NCBI GenBank assembly: GCA_902489945.1
Contig: CABUBZ010000054.1
Coordinates: 1-12,957 of the forward strand
Direction: 5' to 3'
Source: an uncultured Collinsella sp.
Lineage (GTDB): Bacteria; Actinomycetota; Coriobacteriia; Coriobacteriales; Coriobacteriaceae
DNA length: 12,957 nt
The notes under the pieces were generated by a model, which did no database searches, was not told the origin of the DNA, and saw nothing but the letters and a program-made list of their open reading frames with translations. Shown here in pieces: positions 6,641 to 11,722 of the stretch (positions are counted from its first letter, which is position 1; every line of letters begins with the position of its first letter). Position numbers and translations under genes: made by a program.

Positions 6641-6669
6641 TTGACCGAGCGAAACAATGCTCGTACTAT
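6641..6669 (+). promoter_or_regulatory. sigma-70-type promoter of the sulfhydrylase gene
   Basis: TTGACC (6641-6646) and TACTAT (6664-6669) are separated by an ideal 17 nt, predicting transcription start at about 6675-6677. The spacer itself carries a dyad, CGAGC-N8-GCTCG (6646-6663), placed where a bound repressor would block polymerase. The predicted untranslated leader is about 178 nt. Confidence 0.7.
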
Positions 6670-6686
6670 TCAAAACACACAAAGGC

Positions 6687-6751
6687 GGTAGGTAATTAAG
6701 CCGACCACGGAACCGGGATGCGAAAGGAGGCCCGCATATGAATTGCTTACC
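6687..6751 (+). ncRNA. candidate structured leader RNA: 11-bp closing helix
   Basis: GGTAGGTAATT (6687-6697) pairs completely with AATTGCTTACC (6741-6751), using nine Watson-Crick and two G-U pairs. The helix encloses 43 nt, including a hairpin (ATGCG 6718-6722 with CGCAT 6733-6737) whose loop exposes the Shine-Dalgarno AAAGGAGG. The 3' arm is codons 2-5 of a short upstream reading frame, so translation of that frame must open the helix. I do not recognise SAM-I, SAM-II, SAM-IV, SAH, cobalamin or T-box consensus sequences. Confidence 0.5.
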
Positions 6752-6791
6752 AAGACGAATGCCGGGCTCCTGTTTGCGTCCGTCGGCGTGA
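6738..6791 (+). CDS. candidate 17-residue leader peptide (upstream ORF)
   Basis: A short reading frame, MNCLPRRMPGSCLRPSA followed by TGA. Its ribosome site AAAGGAGG (6723-6730) is 7 nt before the ATG and as strong as any in the window. It contains Cys at 3 and 12 and a second Met at 8. Several early codons are rare for such a GC-rich genome (AAT, TTA, CCA, AGA, CGA), which could slow ribosomes. It ends 62 nt before the sulfhydrylase start, inside a hairpin (6767-6798). Known analogues are Cys-containing leader ORFs that attenuate cysteine genes in mycobacteria; the homology is of principle, not sequence. The frame could be chance; the ribosome site and the overlap with the 11-bp helix argue against that. 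Confidence 0.5.
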   Translation: MNCLPRRMPGSCLRPSA

Positions 6792-6798
6792 TCAGGAG
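6767..6798 (+). promoter_or_regulatory. leader hairpin with alternative pairings (attenuator candidate)
   Basis: CTCCTG (6767-6772) pairs with CAGGAG (6793-6798). Inside, GCGTC (6776-6780) pairs with GGCGT (6785-6789, one or more G-U) over a CGTC loop. The same CTCCT could instead pair with the leader-peptide ribosome site (AGGAG at 6725-6729) or that of the main gene (AGGAG at 6843-6847). A rival stem, ATGCCG (6759-6764) with CGGCGT (6784-6789), uses the same bases. A pyrimidine-rich stretch follows at 6807-6832 but no clean T-run. Confidence 0.4.
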
Positions 6799-6853
6799 AC
6801 AGCGACTTACTTCTCTCTTATTTAATTACTTTCGTTCGATCAAGGAGATCATC

Positions 6854-8164
6854 ATGAGCCAGTTCATCAACAACCCCGAGCACACCTTTGGTTTCGATAC
6901 CCTGCAGCTGCACGTTGGCCAGGAGAGCGCCGACCCCGCATCCGATGCCCGCGCTGTGCCTATCTATCAGACCACGAGCTACGTGTTCCGCAATGCCCAG
7001 CACGCCGCCGACCGCTTTGGCCTCGCCGACGCCGGTAACATCTACGGTCGTCTGACCAACTCCACCCAGGGCGTCTTCGAGGACCGCATCGCTGCACTCG
7101 AGGGCGGCGTGGCCGGTCTTGCCGTTGCTTCCGGTGCCGCTGCCATCACCTATACCCTGCAGGCACTTGCCCAGGCCGGTGACCACGTGGTTGCTCAGAA
7201 GACCATCTACGGTGGCTCCTACAACCTGCTGGAGCATACGCTTTCCCAGTTTGGCGTCGAGACCACGTTTGTCGATGCCCATAACCTGGACGAGGTCGAG
7301 GGCGCCATTAAGGACAACACCACGGTCATCTACCTCGAGACGCTCGGCAATCCCAACTCCGACATCCCCAACATCGACGCCATCTCCGAGATCGCCAAGA
7401 AGCACGGTCTGCCGGTTGTCGTCGACAACACCTTCGGCACCCCGTATCTGTTCCGTCCGCTGGAGCACGGCGCCAACATCGTCGTTCACTCCGCAACCAA
7501 GTTCATCGGCGGCCACGGCACGTCGCTGGGTGGCGTGATCGTCGACGGCGGTAACTTCGATTGGAAGGCGAGCGGCAAGTATGCCCAGATCGCCGAGCCC
7601 AACCCCTCCTACCATGGTGTTTCGTTTGCCGAGGCTGCCGGTCCCGCTGCCTTCGCAACCTATGTCCGCGCTATCCTGCTGCGTGACGAGGGCGCCTGCA
7701 TCAGTCCGTTCAACGCCTGGGTCCTGCTCCAGGGCACCGAGACCCTGTCGCTGCGTGTCGACCGTCATGTCGAGAACACCAAGAAGGTCGTCGAGTTCCT
7801 GAACGGCGACAGCCATGTTGCCAAGGTGAACCACCCGAGCCTGCCCGAGCACCCCGATCATGAGCTCTACAAGGAGTACTTCCCCAACGGCGGCGCCTCG
7901 ATCTTCACCTTCGAGATCAAGGGCGGCCAGGAGGCAGCTTGGAAGTTCATCGATCACCTGCAGGTGTTCTCGCTGCTCGCCAACGTGGCCGACGTCAAGT
8001 CGCTCGTCGTGCACCCGGCTACCACCACGCACTCCCAGCTCTCTGCCGAGGAGCTCGCCGAGCAGAACATCACGCCCTCCACGATCCGTCTTTCCATCGG
8101 TACCGAGAACGCCGAGGACATCATTTGGGATCTGAAGCAGGCCTTCGCCGCGCTGGACGAGTAA
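6854..8164 (+). CDS. metY: O-acetylhomoserine sulfhydrylase (aminocarboxypropyltransferase)
   Basis: A PLP-dependent enzyme of the Cys/Met metabolism family, which makes homocysteine from O-acetylhomoserine and sulfide, the direct-sulfuration route to methionine. The 436-residue length and the long 200-350 insert region fit MetY rather than the shorter cystathionine gamma-synthase. Visible sites are YGRLTNST (64-71, phosphate-binding Tyr and Arg), ASGAAAITYTL (92-102), D191 in VVVDNTFGTP (binds the pyridine nitrogen) and the Schiff-base lysine K216 in SATKFIGGHG. The ATG at 6854 has AAGGAG at 6 nt. An in-frame extension to 6743 is rejected because it lacks a ribosome site and runs through the structured leader. 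Codon use is strongly GC-biased, suggesting high expression. It is divergent from a LysR gene and followed by a strong terminator, so it is probably a single-gene transcript. Confidence 0.94.
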   Translation: MSQFINNPEHTFGFDTLQLHVGQESADPASDARAVPIYQTTSYVFRNAQHAADRFGLADAGNIYGRLTNSTQGVFEDRIAALEGGVAGLAVASGAAAITYTLQALAQAGDHVVAQKTIYGGSYNLLEHTLSQFGVETTFVDAHNLDEVEGAIKDNTTVIYLETLGNPNSDIPNIDAISEIAKKHGLPVVVDNTFGTPYLFRPLEHGANIVVHSATKFIGGHGTSLGGVIVDGGNFDWKASGKYAQIAEPNPSYHGVSFAEAAGPAAFATYVRAILLRDEGACISPFNAWVLLQGTETLSLRVDRHVENTKKVVEFLNGDSHVAKVNHPSLPEHPDHELYKEYFPNGGASIFTFEIKGGQEAAWKFIDHLQVFSLLANVADVKSLVVHPATTTHSQLSAEELAEQNITPSTIRLSIGTENAEDIIWDLKQAFAALDE

Positions 8165-8224
8165 GGCGACTTGTGCAAGGACCCCTTGCGACTCGATAGG
8201 TATAACTGCATAAAATGCCTGCTC

Positions 8225-8265
8225 AAGGCGCCTGTGCAAGCAATGGTTGCGCAGGCGCCTTTTTT
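8225..8265 (+). terminator. intrinsic terminator of metY
   Basis: A 15-bp stem: AAGGCGCCTG (8225-8234) with CAGGCGCCTT (8252-8261), extended inward by TGCAA (8235-8239) with TTGCG (8247-8251), around a 7-nt loop. The run of six T at 8260-8265 completes a textbook rho-independent terminator, 60 nt after the metY stop. Confidence 0.92.
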
Positions 8266-8476
8266 GCATAGGAAGGGCGCTATTACAGGGTTTTTGGCAT
8301 GCTTTATGCATTCGAGTTGTGGAAAACTCCTGTTGAGAGGATGTGAGTTTTACGCAATTGACGTGCGCCTTTTGAGTAAAACCGCAGGTCGCGATTTGCT
8401 CGAGGTACTATGCAGCGCGATCGAATCACACGCAGCTCAAACGCAGCAAAAACGCACTACGGAGGTTTCCAGCTAC
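8266..8476 (+). promoter_or_regulatory. upstream region of the secreted-protein gene with overlapping dyads
   Basis: No gene is seen in this part of the 312-bp gap after metY. It holds AAAACTC (8323-8329) facing GAGTTTT (8345-8351), and the overlapping GTTTTAC (8347-8353) facing GTAAAAC (8376-8382). The middle arm can pair with either neighbour but not both. TACTAT at 8408-8413 and TTGACG at 8358-8363 are promoter-like words but not at a workable spacing with each other. The ribosome site GGAGG is at 8461-8465. Confidence 0.35.
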
Positions 8477-9253
8477 ATGAGGATCGATTCACGAAAACCG
8501 AAAGCCGCTGCCCTTTCCGCCGCTCTGACCGTGGCACTTTTGGCGGGCGCCGGTGCAACTGATGCCCACGCCGCAACACTGTCCGATACGGTTGGATCTA
8601 CGCCGTCCGAGACGACGCTGGTACAGCCCGTTGATTATCGCGGCGATGGTTATGGCTCTATGCAGGAGTGGAACGCCTCGATGGAGGCCAAGCGCGATTC
8701 CCTTGAAATGCGCGCTCAGATTATCCTAAACATGTATGGTGACTATGCCACCGATGACGAGCGCGCTGTGCTGCAGGGTTGTATCGATGGTGCGGGCAGC
8801 CTTTTGACGATGGGGGAGGTCGACGCGAAGTCGACCGAGCTCGATGAGCTGCGCACTGCGCTTGAGAATGCCAAGCGCGAAGCGCTCGAGGCCGCTGCCG
8901 CCGAGGCGGAGGCTGCCGAGGCCGCCCAGGCTTCGTACTACAACGCCGGTTACACTCCGTCCTACGCGTCTGCCGCGTCCTACGCGAACGGATCGGGCCT
9001 GACGCGCTCTGCGGGTGTCAATAACTACAACGGGCGCCGTGAGACCTATTACAGCAGCAATGTGCTTTATCACTATCGCACGGGCGAATGGACTCAGGAT
9101 TCTGAGGGCTTCTGGCGCGATTCCGACGGCTATTACGTTGTTGCCGCGGGCGATATGGCCCAGGGCTCGACCTTTACGGGCTCCAAGGGTGATTGCAAGG
9201 TCTATGACTCCGGCTGCGCTGCCGGAACCACCGACTACTACACCGGTTGGTAG
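8477..9253 (+). CDS. secreted protein with coiled-coil segment and C-terminal Tyr/Gly-rich (3D-like) domain
   Basis: A 258-residue protein of unknown function. A signal peptide is clear: basic start MRIDSRKPK, hydrophobic core at about 10-26, and probable cleavage after AHA (residues 30-32). Residues 64-150 are charged and Ala/Glu-rich, ending in an AEAEAAEAA run likely to form a coiled coil. A Tyr/Ser/Ala linker follows (151-178). The C-terminal part, from GVNNYNGRRETYYSS (180-194) to YDSGCAAGTTDYYTGW, resembles small domains seen at the ends of secreted cell-wall proteins of clostridia and coriobacteria, with a 3D/double-psi-barrel look. The Cys pair (C240, C247) may form a disulfide. A cell-wall or envelope role is inference. 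The ATG at 8477 has GGAGG 11 nt upstream, a slightly long gap; the frame is open further upstream but without signal-peptide sense. Confidence 0.8.
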   Translation: MRIDSRKPKAAALSAALTVALLAGAGATDAHAATLSDTVGSTPSETTLVQPVDYRGDGYGSMQEWNASMEAKRDSLEMRAQIILNMYGDYATDDERAVLQGCIDGAGSLLTMGEVDAKSTELDELRTALENAKREALEAAAAEAEAAEAAQASYYNAGYTPSYASAASYANGSGLTRSAGVNNYNGRRETYYSSNVLYHYRTGEWTQDSEGFWRDSDGYYVVAAGDMAQGSTFTGSKGDCKVYDSGCAAGTTDYYTGW

Positions 9254-9280
9254 TTTTTCTGTATCACGGATATTTGGCGG

Positions 9281-9324
9281 ACGGGCGTCTTTACCGAGCT
9301 TTAGGGCAACGTAAGGACGCCCGT
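9281..9324 (+). terminator. stem-loop downstream of the secreted-protein gene, weak terminator
   Basis: ACGGGCGTC (9281-9289) pairs with GACGCCCGT (9316-9324), and the inner TTTAC/GTAAG extend this to 14 bp (one G-U) with a 16-nt loop. Only TTCTATGTAT follows, so the U-tract is poor. It is probably the 3' end of the secreted-protein transcript. Confidence 0.6.
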
Positions 9325-9355
9325 TCTATGTATACGCTTGAGCTAACAGAGCCCT

Positions 9356-9368
9356 TACCGTGACGGTA
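9356..9368. promoter_or_regulatory. 13-bp perfect palindrome, candidate operator
   Basis: TACCGT-G-ACGGTA is a perfect 6-1-6 inverted repeat about 72 bp upstream of the small membrane-protein gene. An overlapping dyad, GACG-GTA-CGTC (9362-9372), shares its right half. This symmetry is typical of dimeric repressor sites, but no cognate regulator is known here. Confidence 0.3.
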
Positions 9369-9400
9369 CGTCGCGCATATGGGCGCGGGGCACACTAGTT

Positions 9401-9425
9401 CATGAGAAATAAGGTCTTTCTCGTG
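9401..9425 (+). promoter_or_regulatory. hairpin abutting the ribosome site of the small membrane-protein gene
   Basis: CATGAGAAA (9401-9409) pairs with TTTCTCGTG (9417-9425), nine pairs including one G-U, with a TAAGGTC loop. The last base of the stem is the first G of the GGAGG ribosome site at 9425-9429. It could tune access of ribosomes or block upstream readthrough. Confidence 0.35.
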
Positions 9426-9439
9426 GAGGAAGTGGTCTT

Positions 9440-9646
9440 GTGAACGCTCGAGATATCGCCGTTGCCGCCGTTGCATTGACGCTTGGTTGCCTTGGTCCTA
9501 CGGCCGCGCTCGTCGCGGGCATGCAGGGGTCTTGTGGGGCTGCCTCTATCGTGGTCGGCGCGTTGATCGCGGCCACACTGCTGGGAAGCGCCGGTGTTGT
9601 CCTTTGTCGCGATGATGAGGACGAGGTTCCGGAGTCGCATCTCTAA
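9440..9646 (+). CDS. small two-helix membrane protein of unknown function
   Basis: A 68-residue protein I do not recognise. It starts with GTG at 9440, 10 nt after GGAGG. Residues about 6-27 and 34-56 are two hydrophobic, Ala/Val/Leu-rich helices separated by a short GSCG turn, with Cys at 17, 32 and 56. The C-terminus, CRDDEDEVPESHL, is acidic and probably cytoplasmic or exposed. Composition, a plausible ribosome site and a following terminator support a real gene, but it is short and unconfirmed. It converges with the ketopantoate-reductase gene. Confidence 0.6.
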   Translation: MNARDIAVAAVALTLGCLGPTAALVAGMQGSCGAASIVVGALIAATLLGSAGVVLCRDDEDEVPESHL

Positions 9647-9683
9647 CTGTTGCGAAAATGACTGTTGGCCATGGCTGAACATG

Positions 9684-9721
9684 AAAACCGCACAAGGGGA
9701 GTGCCCTTTGCGGCGGTTTTT
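9684..9721. terminator. bidirectional terminator between convergent genes
   Basis: AAAACCGC (9684-9691) pairs with GCGGTTTT (9713-9720), and an inner CAAGGG/CCCTTTG pairing with one bulge strengthens the stem. T-runs flank it on both strands (five T on plus, four on minus). It serves the small membrane-protein gene and the gene on the minus strand ending at 9755. Confidence 0.85.
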
Positions 9722-9754
9722 GCTATTGAGACTGTTGGATGCGGTGCGGCGGCG

Positions 9755-10669
9755 TTACCAGCTTGCCTCGATATCACGGATGCGCTGATAGAGCCATTCG
9801 TTCTGCGGCGCTTGGATATCGTGCTTGGCTGCCAGGCGGCAAATGGTGCCCGCGAACTCCTCGACTTCGGTTTTGCGTCGCGCGACGCGGTCTTGCGCCA
9901 TTGACGGCATGCCGACAGGGTCGAGTCCCTCGATGAGGTGCACCATCTGCGTCAGATCCGCCTCGGTTAGCTCGATGCCTTCGGCGTTGGCGACCGCAAG
10001 CGTCTCGCGCATGGCGGAAACAAAGCAGCGACGCTGCTCGGAGCCCTGCTCCGTGGCGCTTCCGTACGTGCCGCCGTAGGCCATGCAGGTCTGGTTGATG
10101 CCGTCGTTGAGCATGAGCTTGGCCCACATGCGGTGTGCGATGTCGGCCTCGACGGTGTGGGCGATGCCGCAGCGCGTGTAGAGTTCGTCGATGGCGGCGA
10201 CGGTCGCGGGGTCGGTGCCGGCGGCCGCGCCAAAGCGAATCTTGCCGGTATTGGTAAAAGTGAGCTCGCCGTTGAGGAATACCGCGTCCATGCCCTGGCA
10301 GATTCCGAGGACGGTGTGCTCCCAGCCAAAGCGCTCAGCGATTTTTTGCTCGCTGGTGATGCCGTTACACAGCGAGGCAATGAGCGTATTGGGGCCCACG
10401 ATGCGCTCCATGGTCTTGAGTGCCTGATCGAGACCGGTCGTCTTAACCGTGAGAATAACCAGATCGGCGGGCATGGCCTCGCTGGCACGGACGGACTTGA
10501 GCGCGCAAGGCTTGCCGTTGACGGTGAGCGCGTCGTTTGCGTGACGCTCGAAGCGTGCATCGTCCATGACGTATTCTACGGCGTCGTTGCCGAGCGCCTG
10601 GGCGATCATGCTGCCGTAGAGCAGGCCGACACCGCCTTTGCCGATAAAGGCAACCTTGTTGATCTGCAT
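9755..10669 (-). CDS. panE: 2-dehydropantoate 2-reductase (ketopantoate reductase) family protein
   Basis: A 304-residue NADPH-dependent reductase of the PanE/ApbA family. The N-terminal Rossmann motif is GKGGVGLLYG (10-19). K184 in WAKLMLNDGINQT matches the catalytic lysine of E. coli PanE. PSMAQD (255-260) and the TE of RRKTEVEEFAG (E268) match the substrate-binding end of the family. PanE makes pantoate for pantothenate and coenzyme A, but relatives reduce other 2-oxo acids, and no other pantothenate gene is nearby. Start choice: two ATGs lie 9 nt apart; GGGGAG touches the first and is 9 nt from the second, so the second (10669) is preferred. A terminator-like hairpin ends only about 20 nt upstream (10689-10713). 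Confidence 0.8.
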   Translation of the reverse strand: MQINKVAFIGKGGVGLLYGSMIAQALGNDAVEYVMDDARFERHANDALTVNGKPCALKSVRASEAMPADLVILTVKTTGLDQALKTMERIVGPNTLIASLCNGITSEQKIAERFGWEHTVLGICQGMDAVFLNGELTFTNTGKIRFGAAAGTDPATVAAIDELYTRCGIAHTVEADIAHRMWAKLMLNDGINQTCMAYGGTYGSATEQGSEQRRCFVSAMRETLAVANAEGIELTEADLTQMVHLIEGLDPVGMPSMAQDRVARRKTEVEEFAGTICRLAAKHDIQAPQNEWLYQRIRDIEASW

Positions 10670-10688
10670 GTGAATCATCTCCCCATAT

Positions 10689-10713
10689 AAAAGGCGCCCG
10701 CGTAGGGGCGCCT
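10689..10713 (-). terminator. intrinsic terminator between the cyclase and panE genes
   Basis: On the minus strand AGGCGCCC pairs with GGGCGCCT over a CTACGC loop, followed by TTTT. It should end the cyclase-family transcript. Because it sits just before the panE ribosome site, it is either a simple terminator with panE started from a promoter overlapping it, or an attenuator in the panE leader. Confidence 0.8.
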
Positions 10714-10718
10714 GATGG

Positions 10719-10724
10719 ATTGTA
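10719..10724 (-). promoter_or_regulatory. candidate -10 element for panE
   Basis: TACAAT on the minus strand. Transcription would begin about 7 nt on, at the first bases of the terminator-like hairpin. There is no good -35 at 17 nt, so support is weak. Confidence 0.3.
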
Positions 10725-10788
10725 AGCCGCCGGAGCGCCTTGCATATGCGGGACGGCGAATATATAGAAGAACGGATGCGCTGTGCGC

Positions 10789-11559
10789 TTACGCCGCGGG
10801 GCAGACCGCAAAGACGCGCGCGGGGTATCCGACGCCATCGCGAACCTTGGGGAAGGTACAGAAGATGACGGCGCCTGTGGCGGGGAGCTCGTCCAGATGG
10901 TCCATGACCTCGATCTGATAGCGGTCGACCGAGAGGATGTATTGCTCGCCGGGGTAGGGATAGGCGTCCTCGCGCGTGGTCACACTCGCCGGGTCGGTGT
11001 CTGCCGGCTCGTGGCCGATAGCGCCGATGTTGCGCTCTTCAACAAGCCACTTGATGGCGTCGAGGTTCCAACCGGGGTAGTGGGGCTGACCGTCCTCGTC
11101 CTTGTTCTCGAGGTCGGCCAGCTTGGACCAATCGGAGCGGAAGGCGACAAAGGCGTCCTCGGGAATACGGCCGTGCTCGTCCTCCCAGGCTTTAAGGTCC
11201 TCGACGGTCAGGATAAAGTCGGGGTTTGCGGCGCACTCCTCGTGCTTGTCGATCACGCAGAGCGGATGCATAAACTCAATGGGCTCGATCTCGCCGAGGG
11301 AGCGGCCGTCGACATGGAAGTGGCGCGGCGCGTCGACGTGGGTACCGTATTGTGAGGCGACCGAATACTGAAAGCAGCGCATGGGTGCGAGCATGTCCTC
11401 GGGCGTGTCGGGCAGGTAGTCGAAAAGCTTGGTGGACTCGAACGGCTTAAAGCCAAACCAGTGCGGGGTATCGCACGAGAGCGTGTGGGTGAGGTCGACC
11501 CAGCGATAATCGGTGCTTTTGAGCTGGGAGGCGAGGTTCCAAAGGTCGAGCGCGGGCAT
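10789..11559 (-). CDS. cyclase / kynurenine-formamidase-like hydrolase family protein
   Basis: A 256-residue metal-dependent hydrolase of the 'putative cyclase' family, which includes bacterial kynurenine formamidase and isatin hydrolase. The family motif HxGTHxDxPxH is seen as QYGTHVDAPRH (70-80), with H74, D76 and H80 kept but the first His replaced by Gln (Q70). The C-terminal YQIEVMDHLDELPATGAV (214-231) carries the usual catalytic-region Glu (E217), and CTFPKVRDGVGYPARVFAV closes the fold. No signal peptide is seen. The start at 11559 has AAAGGAG at 7 nt. No kynurenine-pathway gene is nearby, so the substrate is unknown. It is divergent from the aldo/keto reductase and followed by its own terminator. 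Confidence 0.85.
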   Translation of the reverse strand: MPALDLWNLASQLKSTDYRWVDLTHTLSCDTPHWFGFKPFESTKLFDYLPDTPEDMLAPMRCFQYSVASQYGTHVDAPRHFHVDGRSLGEIEPIEFMHPLCVIDKHEECAANPDFILTVEDLKAWEDEHGRIPEDAFVAFRSDWSKLADLENKDEDGQPHYPGWNLDAIKWLVEERNIGAIGHEPADTDPASVTTREDAYPYPGEQYILSVDRYQIEVMDHLDELPATGAVIFCTFPKVRDGVGYPARVFAVCPAA

Positions 11560-11605
11560 GGTTGGCTCCTTTCATCGGGCTTTTTGCTGATGTTAAAGCG
11601 GTGTC

Positions 11606-11635
11606 GTGACGGCTTGATTTCTGCTGCGTTACGAT
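11606..11635 (+). promoter_or_regulatory. candidate promoter of the aldo/keto reductase gene
   Basis: GTGACG (11606-11611) and TACGAT (11630-11635) are 18 nt apart, four of six matches each to the sigma-70 consensus. It lies in the 163-bp divergent gap, about 88 nt before the gene. Tentative. Confidence 0.3.
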
Positions 11636-11722
11636 ACGTTCTCAATTGCGATTCCAAGTTGTTTCGGCGGCGTGACCGTTGTGTTTCGCGTGACCGGGAC
11701 ACCGATGGCGAAGGGAGGGGCC

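Noticed and set aside
6743..6853. N-terminal extension of the sulfhydrylase from a TTG at 6743
   Set aside because: No ribosome site for it, translation unlike the family, and a strong AAGGAG precedes the ATG at 6854 where the conserved protein begins.
6676..6853. Known SAM, SAH, cobalamin or T-box riboswitch in the metY leader
   Set aside because: The conserved core words of these classes were looked for by eye and not found; a covariance-model search could still overturn this.
8175..8189. Short hairpin GCAAGG-ACC-CCTTGC after metY as a separate terminator
   Set aside because: Only a 6-bp stem, a 3-nt loop and no T-run; the real terminator is at 8225-8265.
6818..8311. Long open frame on the minus strand opposite metY (497 codons)
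   Set aside because: It mirrors the strongly GC-biased codons of metY, has repetitive Gly/Val/Leu composition with no domain pattern, and runs across the metY terminator and leader. It is a shadow.
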